Assembly: GCA_020052115.1 (NCBI GenBank)
Contig: JAGVPR010000328.1
Coordinates: forward strand, 1 to 16,109
Source: Candidatus Eiseniibacteriota bacterium
GTDB taxonomy: Bacteria; Eisenbacteria; RBG-16-71-46; JAGVPR01
Direction: 5' to 3'
Length of the DNA: 16,109 nucleotides
This document shows positions 8,161 through 14,870 of this stretch, piece after piece. The position numbers and the translations under genes were made by a program. The number at the start of each line of letters is the position of its first letter. Within the stretch, counting starts at the first letter, position 1. The notes under the pieces are model-generated. The model saw only the letters and a list, made by a program, of their open reading frames with translations, was not told where the DNA came from and ran no database searches.

Positions 8161-8604
8161 TTAGTTCTGCTGAGGGGCCGGCCGTCCGGAAGGAACCGGG
8201 GCGGCAGCGTACTTCTCGGGGTGAAGGAGGCGGTCGATTGCCAGCTCGGCCTCCGTCGCGCGGGCCGCATCGCCGTTCTCGCGCGCGTCGGCCAGGATGG
8301 CGCCGAGGACCGAGATCTCGGTGTTCAGCTTCGCCTGCCGGATCTCGCGGTTGATTTCGAGCACTTCGGCGGAGCCGGCGCCGACCACCGCAAGCCGAGA
8401 GGCCAGTTCCTGAACCCGGGCCACTCCACCCTCACGGATCGCGGCGATTCGGAGGTCCAGCGCCGTCGGCGCCGGCTGAAGGGCCGAGGTGGGTGAAGCC
8501 TCCACGCCCGACTGGATGGGCTCGACGGCTTCTTCGGCCGCGAGAGCCGGCACAGCAGCGAAAACCGAAAGAAGTGATGCGATGAGCAAAGTCCTGCGCT
8601 TCAT
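8161..8604 (-). CDS. Small helical exported protein of unknown function
   Basis: The chosen ATG at 8604 has GGAGG with an 8-nt spacer, giving 147 residues. An in-frame GTG at 8631 would add nine residues but would place this ribosome binding site inside the gene. MKRRTLLIASLLSVFAAVPALA is a clear signal peptide with cleavage before AEEA. The mature protein has a low-complexity A/P/S segment (~24-48), then an almost wholly helical stretch (~50-128) rich in Ala, Glu, Arg and Leu, probably a helical hairpin or coiled coil. It ends in a proline-rich tail. No family was recognised. It is the first gene of the metzincin operon, directly behind the promoter at 8740-8769 and a structured leader. Confidence 0.75.
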   Translation of the reverse strand: MKRRTLLIASLLSVFAAVPALAAEEAVEPIQSGVEASPTSALQPAPTALDLRIAAIREGGVARVQELASRLAVVGAGSAEVLEINREIRQAKLNTEISVLGAILADARENGDAARATEAELAIDRLLHPEKYAAAPVPSGRPAPQQN

Positions 8605-8733
8605 GGGCGGGTCCTCCGTTGCCTTGCGCACGGTCCGTGTCGCAGGCGTTCAGCGTTGGAACGCTCTAGGACGTCGTGGAGTCGCAGTACAGCGACGCAC
8701 TCCTTCTCGGCGCGGGGGGCGGGGCCGAGAGCA
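8605..8733 (-). promoter_or_regulatory. Structured 5' leader of the metzincin operon
   Basis: Three inverted repeats follow one another in the ~130-nt leader: TCTCGGC / GCCGAGA (8705-8711 with 8724-8730), the near-perfect palindrome GTCGCAGTACAGCGAC (8681-8696), and GCGTTC / GAACGC (8646-8651 with 8659-8664). They match no riboswitch I know. They could be RNA hairpins or protein-binding sites, or partly chance in GC-rich DNA. Confidence 0.35.
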
Positions 8734-8739
8734 ATCCGG

Positions 8740-8769
8740 ACCCTAGCAGCGTTGCGCTTCATTGGTCAA
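8740..8769 (-). promoter_or_regulatory. Promoter for the metzincin operon
   Basis: On the minus strand, TTGACC (8769-8764, 5 of 6) is followed by an 18-nt spacer and TAGGGT (8745-8740, preceded by TGC). Its position ~130 nt before the first gene, and its likeness to the other TTGAC...TAG promoters in this window, support it. Confidence 0.5.
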
Positions 8770-9016
8770 GCGAGACTCGTGCAAACAGTGCGCCCGGGGA
8801 CCCTCTGGAGGTTCGCGGAGCAGCGGACGCGGCGGAGCGGCGCGCTCCGAGAGTTTCACATCAGACACTCCGCGAAAGAGCGCCGGCAGAGCGGCTCCAT
8901 CTTCGCCTCGGGCGTTCGCGCGCGAGAGGGAGTCTCGCCCGCGGCCCGCAGAACGAGCCGCTGAGTGAATGTCCCTTTCGGGAACACACAAAAACGCGGC
9001 GAATCGGGCCTTTTCG
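8770..9016. other. Divergent intergenic stretch without a gene
   Basis: Between the minus-strand promoter at 8740-8769 and the plus-strand promoter at 9017-9045 there are several overlapping open frames. None has a ribosome binding site, sensible composition or a recognisable product. A small hairpin (TCCC TTTC GGGA) lies near 8974-8985. Nothing else was seen. Confidence 0.5.
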
Positions 9017-9045
9017 TTGACCCTGGAGAGACCATTTGGTAAGAT
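9017..9045 (+). promoter_or_regulatory. Promoter for the COQ7-like gene
   Basis: TTGACC (9017-9022, 5 of 6) is followed by a 17-nt spacer and TAAGAT (9040-9045, 4 of 6). Transcription would begin near 9052. The first in-frame start codon, at 9036, would lie upstream of this point, which argues for the later GTG start. Confidence 0.6.
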
Positions 9046-9131
9046 GTGTTTGGGAGCAATCCCGATCGCATCCCCCCGCACAAGTCATGACGCCGGAAAG
9101 CGCTCCGGCGCTCGCCTCACCTGGAGGCAAC

Positions 9132-9653
9132 GTGTTCTCGGACAGCGAAGGACAGCACCCTGAGCGGATTCATGAGGCGCTTCACCGGATCTATTCCGAC
9201 CTCGCCGCGGAGAGCCGCGCCGTCGAGCTGTACACCGGCCAGATGGCGGCGCTTCGTTCGAAGAATCTCCGCCTATCGGTCGCGGGCATGATTGCCGAGG
9301 AGAAGGAGCGACTCGAACAGCTCTCTCTTCTTGCGCGCGAGCTCCTTCGACTCCTCCCGACGGTCGAGCGGCGCGGAATCTCGACGAGTGGCTCCCGTGC
9401 GGCTGCCGCGAGCGGTCCGGCGCGCTGGGCTCTTCGCGCGGCGGGCTGGGTCCTCGGCTGCTTGGGGCTTCGCACGCTGGCCACGGTGAATGCGCGCTCC
9501 AAGACGGATTCGGCCCGTTCGTACACGGCCGTCGCCGACCAGTTCGACTGGAACTTCCCGCGGGCGGCGAACGCCTACCGCGCGATGGCCCGGGCCGAAG
9601 AGCGCCACGCCCGTTGGTTCGAGTCGCTGCTCGAGCGAAGATCGCGACGCTGA
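9132..9653 (+). CDS. COQ7/ferritin-like four-helix protein with incomplete diiron ligands
   Basis: The chosen GTG at 9132 has GGAGG at 9123-9127 with a short 4-nt spacer, giving 173 residues. In-frame starts at 9036 and 9087 lack a ribosome binding site, and 9036 lies inside the -10 region. Helix 1 (AAESRAVELYTGQMAALR, 25-42) resembles the COQ7 motif GE.GAV.IY.GQ. Helix 2 (MIAEEKERLEQL, 53-64) has ExxR where COQ7 has ExxH. Residues 99-111 (WALRAAGWVLGCL) match the hydrophobic membrane-binding helix region of COQ7. The last helix contains EERH (Glu156-His159), an ExxH. The glutamate expected in the third helix of COQ7 is not evident. Family knowledge: COQ7 hydroxylates demethoxyubiquinone using a diiron centre. 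Here the ligand set looks partial, so it may bind one metal, or none, or be a different ferritin-like protein. No quinone genes are adjacent. Confidence 0.7.
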   Translation: MFSDSEGQHPERIHEALHRIYSDLAAESRAVELYTGQMAALRSKNLRLSVAGMIAEEKERLEQLSLLARELLRLLPTVERRGISTSGSRAAAASGPARWALRAAGWVLGCLGLRTLATVNARSKTDSARSYTAVADQFDWNFPRAANAYRAMARAEERHARWFESLLERRSRR

Positions 9654-9669
9654 CCGGCCCCGTCCGGTC
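9652..9669. terminator. Short hairpin between convergent genes, possible weak terminator
   Basis: GACCGG (9652-9657) pairs with CCGGTC (9664-9669) around a 6-nt loop and starts at the stop codon of the COQ7-like gene. There is no T-tract. It lies in the 44-nt gap before the 3' end of the convergent symporter gene. Confidence 0.25.
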
Positions 9670-9697
9670 GTCACGAACTCACGGCTGAGATCCCCGT

Positions 9698-11140
9698 TCA
9701 ATCCTCGCTCGCGGCGAGTACTCCGCTCGAACTCCCCGCCGTCCTGTCCCGGCGCCGCGCTCGCCCCAGCAGGTAGCAGAGCGCAGAGGCGCCCAGCCCC
9801 GGGTAGATCGGCTCGATCCCGAAGAGGTAGGGATGGCTCCCGCGGAACGCCGGGATGTGACCGGTCACGAGCCACAGCAACGAGAGCCCTCCCCCCGCCC
9901 CCATCGCGGCAAGAGCCCACGGTCGGCGGAGGCGGTGCTTCTCCGAGAAGCTCGTGGCCACGGGGATCACCAGGGCCGGGGTGCCGATAGACCCAAGGTC
10001 GTGCCAGATCCCGATCACCGAGCGGAAGAACAGGGCCACCCCGATCGAGATGACGGCGGTCAGCACGAGCCCTACCCTGGTATAGAATTTCACACGCTCG
10101 TCGTTGCGCTCCCGGCGCAATCGCCAGAAGAGATCCCGCCCCGCCGTCTGCGCCGCCAGGAAAGCGTAAGTGTCCACGGTGCTCATGATGGTCGCCAGGA
10201 GCCCGAGGAAGAACAGACCCCGGGCACCGGCGGGAAGCACCGAGGCCCCGAGCGCCGGATAGGACGCGACCGGATCCGAGAGGTTCGGAAGGAGTGAGCG
10301 CGCATACAGCCCCGCGGATGTCGTCAGCGCATCGAAGAGAAACCAGAACGGGACCGCCAGGAGAATCCCCCGCCGGGCAGTCGCCTCGCTCCGGGCCGCG
10401 AAGCACCGCTGAAAGAACGACGGCTCCACGAGCGTCGAAAGCGCCAGGAAGTACCACACGAGAACCGCGCCCCCCGCCTGCCCTCCGTTCCAGGTGAGAT
10501 GAGATGGTGGAACGTGCTCCTTCCAGAAGCCCAGGCCTCCGTGCTTCGCGAAGAGCACGGCATCCAGAACCATGAAACCGGCGAACATCAAGGCGAACTG
10601 CACCATGTCGGTCACCACATCCGCCCGCAGGCCGCCGCGGAAAAGGTAGACCGTTGAGAAGAGCGTTCCCGCGGTCACGCCCAGCCAGAGCGGCCACCCC
10701 AAGGCGAGATTGGCGAGGACGCCCAGCATGAGCACGTAGGCGGCCGGCGCCGTGAGGACGAGGAGCAGCCCGGCCCCCGCCACCGCCGCTCCGCGACCGT
10801 AGGCTCGCTCCAGGGAATCAGGGATCGAGACGAGCCGGCTCCGGTGCGCCCGCCGCGCCAAGAGCAGCGCGAAGAGAACGGCCCCGATGTAGTACGGCAC
10901 CCCGAATACGATCCAGTTCGAGAGGCCGTACCGGAACGAGTACTCCCCCACGCCGAGGATCCCGCCGTACCAGGAAGCCGCGAGCGAAGCGACGAAAGGG
11001 ACCAAGGTGATCCGGCGGCCCGCCAGCAGGAATTCCTCAGGACCGCTTCGCCCACGGCGTCGAACGAAGGACATCACGACCAGGAATGCCAGGTACACGA
11101 CGATGAGGGCCGTGTCCACGGGGGCGAAAGGCATCCCCAT
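9698..11140 (-). CDS. Sodium:solute symporter (SSS family) in TPP-riboswitch operon, putative thiamin or thiamin-precursor carrier
   Basis: A 480-residue inner-membrane protein with about 12-13 hydrophobic helices, the normal size for the SSS family (TC 2.A.21, LeuT fold). Landmarks: PEEFLLAGRR after helix 1, ASWYGGILGVGEYSFRYG (~55-72) in the substrate and sodium region, and MSTVDTYAFL (Met319-Thr321-Asp323), the conserved helix-8 sodium-site segment. The final ~25 residues are hydrophilic. ATG at 11140 lies 3 nt after the TonB receptor stop codon, with no ribosome binding site of its own, so its translation is probably coupled to the receptor's; ATG at 11134 is an alternative. SSS carriers move sugars, vitamins, amino acids and anions with sodium. 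Being under a TPP riboswitch behind an outer-membrane receptor points to thiamin or its pyrimidine or thiazole moiety. SSS-type transporters have been linked to thiamin regulons before (ThiV group), but I cannot verify membership here. Confidence 0.88.
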   Translation of the reverse strand: MGMPFAPVDTALIVVYLAFLVVMSFVRRRGRSGPEEFLLAGRRITLVPFVASLAASWYGGILGVGEYSFRYGLSNWIVFGVPYYIGAVLFALLLARRAHRSRLVSIPDSLERAYGRGAAVAGAGLLLVLTAPAAYVLMLGVLANLALGWPLWLGVTAGTLFSTVYLFRGGLRADVVTDMVQFALMFAGFMVLDAVLFAKHGGLGFWKEHVPPSHLTWNGGQAGGAVLVWYFLALSTLVEPSFFQRCFAARSEATARRGILLAVPFWFLFDALTTSAGLYARSLLPNLSDPVASYPALGASVLPAGARGLFFLGLLATIMSTVDTYAFLAAQTAGRDLFWRLRRERNDERVKFYTRVGLVLTAVISIGVALFFRSVIGIWHDLGSIGTPALVIPVATSFSEKHRLRRPWALAAMGAGGGLSLLWLVTGHIPAFRGSHPYLFGIEPIYPGLGASALCYLLGRARRRDRTAGSSSGVLAASED

Positions 11141-11143
11141 CGC

Positions 11144-13732
11144 TCAGAGCGTGTAGCGAAGGCCGACGAAGAACTGCCGCCCGGCCGCCGGGAAGAACGC
11201 CTCGCCCTCGCCGTACGCGTTGTACAGCGTGTCCAGGACGTTTCGCACCTGAATCTGAAAGGCGAGGCCGGACAACGGGAGGCGCCCCGTGAACTCGTAG
11301 GTCGCGCCGGCGTGGAAAACGGTGTGTGCATCCACCGTGTTCGCCTCATTCCGGAAGTTGTCCGTGTACTGCTTCCCCACGTGCTGCGCCGCCGCCCAGA
11401 GCCCCGCTCCCCCGTGCGCGTACGAGACTCGGAGGTTCCCGAGCGTGCCCGGGAAGCCCGCGATCGGATTGCCGTCCAGGACGACAGGCACCGCTGCCGT
11501 GCCGTCCACCTCGTAGACCACGTAGTCCACCAGATCGTTGCGGCTCACCATGAGATTGGCCGACAGGCCGAAGCCCCCCCCAAGCGGCCCCGCCAAGGCG
11601 ACCTCCACGCCTTCGTGCCGCGTCCGCTCGGCATTGCCGGTCACCGGCTGTCCGAAGCGGTCCACGCGCCCCTGGTTGATGATCTCGTCGCGGAAGTCCA
11701 TCCGGTAGAGGTTCACCACCACGCTTCGCGCCCCGACGCGGTAGCCGATCCCCGCCTCGTAGTCGTCGAGCCGCTCGGGCTTCACGAACGGGCGTCTGAA
11801 GTCGAAGCGACCCTCCGCGTCCACCTCGAACTGCGGAACGATCATCGCCCAGCTCGCGGGCGTGGAGGCCTCGGCGGCGTCGTAGAGGTTCTTCAGACGG
11901 GGCTCCCTCGAGGTCCGCGCGTAACCGGCGAAGGCGTTCCAGCGGCCGGTGAGATTCACGTTGACCCCGGCGCGCGGGTTCCAGAAGTCGTAGGGCACCT
12001 CGAAGTCCGAACCGAGGAACTCCTCGTCGTAGAGCCGGTAGCGGAGGTGCGCGTATTGAAGATCGAAGACGGCGTTCACCCGCGGATCAGGCCGCAGCAC
12101 GGCGTGCACGTACGGCGAGAGGACGTCCTTCGCTCCCCGGAACTCGTAGTAGCGCCTGTGGCCGATGTAGTCGAGGCCTTCGTATCCACCCGAGACGGCG
12201 GCCGGCATCCCCGCGTCACCCTTCTGGACGCGCCCCCAGTGCACGGAGCGGTGCGCCCGGAACTCCCCGCCGGCGGTCAGTTCCACGCGTCGCCCGGTCC
12301 AGGTGAGCTGCGGGAGCCAGCCGGCCTGGCGATTGTCCACGTTGGCCCGGATGAGGAGGCTCTGGACATAGGTGGAGTCCCCGAGCGAATCCGCCAGGTC
12401 GAACCCGTACGACGAAGTCAGCCGGTAGTAGGACATCGGCGCCCACGCACCGTCGTAGTCGAAGAACCCATAGCCGCGCACGCCGAAGATCGTGTTCGTG
12501 ATCTTGAGGTTTGGACTGGGGCGAAGCTCGTGGAGAACCTCGAAGTGCGGTTGATTGAAGTTCTCGATCTCGTCGGGGCGCGCGATCGGGTTCTCGCGTC
12601 GCGCCGAACGGCTTTCCGTCTTCCCCTTGGCGATGCCGTAGTACGCCAGGTGGTCCTCTATCGGTGCCGCGTAGACGTTGATCCTCGTGATCGAGCGATC
12701 CCCGACGCGCGAGGCGGAGAGGAAGTAGCTCTTGAAATCCACCCAGGAGCGCTCCCGGTAGCCGTCGCTTTCGATTCGGGACCCTCGCGCCTCGAAGAGG
12801 TAACGCGACGCAACCAGCCCGCTCGCCAGCTTGACCGAATACCGCCGTGTGCCGTACGCGCCGGCTCCGACGGTGACAGAGGCTCCGCGCGTCGCCGGCG
12901 GAGCCTCCGTCAGGATGTTGACCGAGCCGCCGATCGCCGGCGGGCCGTAGAAGGCCATCCCGGAACCGCGCTGGACCTGGATGTCCTGGACGCTCTCGAC
13001 CATGTCCGGGAAGTCAACCCAGTAGACGTTGTGATCTTCGGGATCGTTCTGGGGCACGCCGTTGATGAGCACCGAGATGCGCCGCTGATCGAAGCCGCGG
13101 ATCGAGAGGTAGGTGTATCCGATGCCGTTGCCGCTGTCGGAGTAAAAGGTCGTCGAGGGAAGTTCGCCGAGGAGCACCGGCATGTCTTCGGCGAAGTAGC
13201 GGGCCTCGAGGTCCTCGCCTGTCAAGTTCGCGAACGCCACCGGGGCCTCACGCTCCCTGGCGCGGGTGGCCGTCACCGTGACGCCGCGCGAAGGAAGCAC
13301 CAGGGACCGGAGATTCACCAGGAGCGGGCCCGCCGGCCGGTTCAGATCGAGGTGACGCCTCTGCGCTTCGTAGCCCACGCGGCTCACGACGAGAACAGCG
13401 CGAGAAGTCCCCGGGAGCCGCAAGGTGAAGGCGCCGCGCGAATCGGTCGTCGTGCCGAGAGTGGACCCCTCCACGATCACGTTGCAGTCCGCGAGAGGGA
13501 GTCCGGTCGCCTCGTCGAGAACCGTGCCCTCGACCGCGTCGTTCCTGTCCGCAGGCGGCGCCAAAGCCCGCGCATCACCCGCGCCCTGGGCGGCGAACCC
13601 TTGCTCCGATGCGAGGAAAAGGACGACCGGAAAAACGAGTGCGGCGGTGATGCGGGTCGTTCGGCGCGCCCACGGGAAATGAGAAGCCGCTCCCCCACAC
13701 CGGAAGAGCGGCCGACAGCGTGTCGCCTTCAT
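11144..13732 (-). CDS. TonB-dependent outer-membrane receptor under TPP riboswitch control, probable thiamin-type substrate
   Basis: An 862-residue protein. Signal peptide with an unusually long basic n-region and hydrophobic core near 28-42. Residues ~66-140 form a carboxypeptidase-regulatory-like (CarboxypepD_reg) domain (VEGTVLDEATGLPL ... VSRVGYEA). The plug (~150-275) includes YLSIRGFDQRRISVLINGVP and ends at GGSVNILTE. The beta barrel runs from ~280 to the C-terminus, GLRYTL, which ends in Leu rather than the usual Phe. Family knowledge: such receptors import scarce nutrients through the outer membrane using TonB energy. The ATG at 13732 follows GAGG with a 5-nt spacer, and this ribosome binding site touches the last base pair of the TPP riboswitch, so expression should fall when TPP is plentiful. 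This makes thiamin, a phosphate ester or a precursor the likely cargo, with onward transport by the adjacent symporter. TonB/ExbBD are not in the window. Confidence 0.92.
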   Translation of the reverse strand: MKATRCRPLFRCGGAASHFPWARRTTRITAALVFPVVLFLASEQGFAAQGAGDARALAPPADRNDAVEGTVLDEATGLPLADCNVIVEGSTLGTTTDSRGAFTLRLPGTSRAVLVVSRVGYEAQRRHLDLNRPAGPLLVNLRSLVLPSRGVTVTATRAREREAPVAFANLTGEDLEARYFAEDMPVLLGELPSTTFYSDSGNGIGYTYLSIRGFDQRRISVLINGVPQNDPEDHNVYWVDFPDMVESVQDIQVQRGSGMAFYGPPAIGGSVNILTEAPPATRGASVTVGAGAYGTRRYSVKLASGLVASRYLFEARGSRIESDGYRERSWVDFKSYFLSASRVGDRSITRINVYAAPIEDHLAYYGIAKGKTESRSARRENPIARPDEIENFNQPHFEVLHELRPSPNLKITNTIFGVRGYGFFDYDGAWAPMSYYRLTSSYGFDLADSLGDSTYVQSLLIRANVDNRQAGWLPQLTWTGRRVELTAGGEFRAHRSVHWGRVQKGDAGMPAAVSGGYEGLDYIGHRRYYEFRGAKDVLSPYVHAVLRPDPRVNAVFDLQYAHLRYRLYDEEFLGSDFEVPYDFWNPRAGVNVNLTGRWNAFAGYARTSREPRLKNLYDAAEASTPASWAMIVPQFEVDAEGRFDFRRPFVKPERLDDYEAGIGYRVGARSVVVNLYRMDFRDEIINQGRVDRFGQPVTGNAERTRHEGVEVALAGPLGGGFGLSANLMVSRNDLVDYVVYEVDGTAAVPVVLDGNPIAGFPGTLGNLRVSYAHGGAGLWAAAQHVGKQYTDNFRNEANTVDAHTVFHAGATYEFTGRLPLSGLAFQIQVRNVLDTLYNAYGEGEAFFPAAGRQFFVGLRYTL

Positions 13733-13740
13733 GTTCGCCT

Positions 13741-13822
13741 CGTTTCCCTACGCTGGTATGACCCAGTTCAGGTTCGAAGGGTATGATCTCAGACCGGCCC
13801 GCGTGACCGGTCACCCCCAACG
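13741..13822 (-). promoter_or_regulatory. TPP (thiamin pyrophosphate) riboswitch, THI box
   Basis: Read on the minus strand, the aptamer has all the conserved blocks. P1 is CGTT (13822-13819) with AACG (13744-13741). Then come GGGGGTG and the P3 stem GACCGG / CCGGTC (13812-13807 with 13797-13792), followed by the invariant CTGAGA (13792-13787). Next is ACCCTTCGAACCTGAACTGG, and finally CCAGCGTAGGGA (13756-13745). The order and sequence match the THI-box consensus. The last P1 base is also the first base of the receptor's GAGG ribosome binding site, which suggests control of translation initiation, since there is no room or T-tract for a transcription terminator. Confidence 0.95.
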
Positions 13823-13833
13823 TCGCCACGGCC

Positions 13834-13862
13834 ATGTTCGCTCTTTGCCGCGGCACTTTCAA
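13834..13862 (-). promoter_or_regulatory. Candidate promoter for the TPP-riboswitch operon
   Basis: On the minus strand, TTGAAA (13862-13857, 5 of 6) is followed by a 17-nt spacer and GAACAT (13839-13834, 3 of 6). The predicted start near 13827 would place the transcript's 5' end just before riboswitch P1. The -10 is weak, so this is tentative. Confidence 0.4.
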
Positions 13863-13887
13863 GCCGCCTTTCCTCGGGCCCTCCTCA

Positions 13888-13909
13888 CACGCCGCGCACT
13901 CCCGGCGTG
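13888..13909 (-). terminator. Hairpin after the methyltransferase gene, possible terminator
   Basis: CACGCCG (13909-13903 on the minus strand) pairs with CGGCGTG (13894-13888) around an 8-nt loop, starting 5 nt past the methyltransferase stop codon. There is no T-tract. It may separate the methyltransferase transcript from the riboswitch operon on the same strand. Confidence 0.4.
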
Positions 13910-13913
13910 CCGA

Positions 13914-14750
13914 TCAATGAAGCTTCTCCGCGCTCAGGTTGACGCCGGCGATCCGCGCCCACCGCGCTCGGCGGAGCCGCTCCGGGCGCGTGCGGCCGGC
14001 CGCCACCGCGCGCTCCAGAAACGCCTTCGCCGCCGCCGGCAGGAAGCCGATCCGAAACAGCAGCGAACCCCGCGAGTAGACCGCCTCCGGGAGGAACTGG
14101 CTCCGGACGCGCCCGAAGCCGAGGCTCTTCAGGACGGGCAGCAGATCCCCGTAGGACCACTCCTTGAGATGGAACCCCGTGGCGGTCTCGTCGAAGAACT
14201 TGGAGACGTCGTGCGGCCCCACGAGCCGGTTCGGAGTGTCGAAGATGTACCGGCCGCGCGGGCGCAGCACCCGATGAACCTCTCGGAGGTGCAGCGTGAC
14301 GTCGTCCGGGTGCAGATGCTCCACGACCTGGGAGCTGAGCACGACGTCGAACGAAGCATCCGGAAACTCGAGGTGGCAGGCTTCCATCACCAGGAGGGTG
14401 AGATTCGGAGCCTCCGTGCGCCGCTGCGCGAGTGCGACCTTCGAGACGTCCACGCCCACGCAGCGCCGGTTTCGCGCCGCAAGCCGCCCGATCATGTCCC
14501 CGCGCCCGCACCCGATCTCGAGCACGTCCCGCCCGGCTCCGACCATCGGCGCGAAGAGGCGGAGCTTCTGCTCGACGAGCCGGTCCTTCTCGGCCTCGGT
14601 GAGGCGGAGCGAGGGATGCCAGGAGATTTCGCGAAAGAGCGTGTCGTACGCGTCGAGGTAGACCGCCGGCCGCGCCTCGGGCGCGCAATCCAGGATGCGC
14701 TGTGCGAGCCTCTTCTCCAGTTCGTAGTGCTGTCGCGTCTTAGGGTCCAT
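13914..14750 (-). CDS. Class I SAM-dependent methyltransferase (Methyltransf_11/UbiE-like fold)
   Basis: A 278-residue protein. ATG at 14750 is preceded by GGGAGA. The same frame stays open far upstream across hypF, but that part is antisense. A helical N-terminal region (~1-70) leads into motif I, VLEIGCGRG (77-84), an acidic residue after strand 2 (VGVDVS, Asp101), a motif II-like ACHLEFPDASFDVVLSSQVVEH (124-145), and VHRVLRPRGRYIF (158-170), the post-II/III region. The C-terminal ~80 residues form a cap that I cannot assign. It is cytoplasmic, with no signal or membrane segment. Family knowledge: such enzymes methylate small molecules, lipids or glycans; the acceptor cannot be read from the sequence. 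It is divergent from hypF and 181 nt upstream of the TonB receptor start on the same strand, with its own promoter, so a link to either is unproven. Confidence 0.9.
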   Translation of the reverse strand: MDPKTRQHYELEKRLAQRILDCAPEARPAVYLDAYDTLFREISWHPSLRLTEAEKDRLVEQKLRLFAPMVGAGRDVLEIGCGRGDMIGRLAARNRRCVGVDVSKVALAQRRTEAPNLTLLVMEACHLEFPDASFDVVLSSQVVEHLHPDDVTLHLREVHRVLRPRGRYIFDTPNRLVGPHDVSKFFDETATGFHLKEWSYGDLLPVLKSLGFGRVRSQFLPEAVYSRGSLLFRIGFLPAAAKAFLERAVAAGRTRPERLRRARWARIAGVNLSAEKLH

Positions 14751-14769
14751 TGTGCTCTCCCAGGGGCCC

Positions 14770-14798
14770 ATCATACGGAAAACACCCCGCGTTGACAC
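14770..14798 (-). promoter_or_regulatory. Promoter for the methyltransferase gene
   Basis: On the minus strand, GTGTCA (14798-14793, 4 of 6) is followed by a 17-nt spacer and TATGAT (14775-14770, 5 of 6). The start near 14763 leaves a very short leader of about 13 nt that holds the GGGAGA ribosome binding site. Confidence 0.5.
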
Positions 14799-14820
14799 CA
14801 TCGCGCGCGGCAAGCAGAAT
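14792..14820 (+). promoter_or_regulatory. Promoter for hypF
   Basis: TTGACA (14792-14797, perfect) is followed by a 17-nt spacer and CAGAAT (14815-14820, 4 of 6). The -35 box overlaps the -35 box of the divergent methyltransferase promoter on the other strand, so the two promoters may compete for polymerase. Confidence 0.5.
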
Positions 14821-14870
14821 TCAAGCATGGGACCAGGGCTCGCCGCGAGGTGGACGAGGGGTGGACTGCG

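Noticed and set aside
8743..9081. 112-codon minus-strand open frame in the divergent intergenic region
   Set aside because: It overlaps promoters on both strands, has no ribosome binding site, and its sequence resembles no protein family.
9036..9131. Upstream starts (9036, 9087) for the COQ7-like gene
   Set aside because: 9036 lies within the promoter -10 region, and neither has a ribosome binding site. The extra residues do not match the helix bundle.
10844..13786. 980-codon open frame on the plus strand
   Set aside because: It is antisense to the TonB receptor and symporter, which have clear domains. Its Arg/Val/His/Asp-rich product is typical of reading GC-rich genes backwards.
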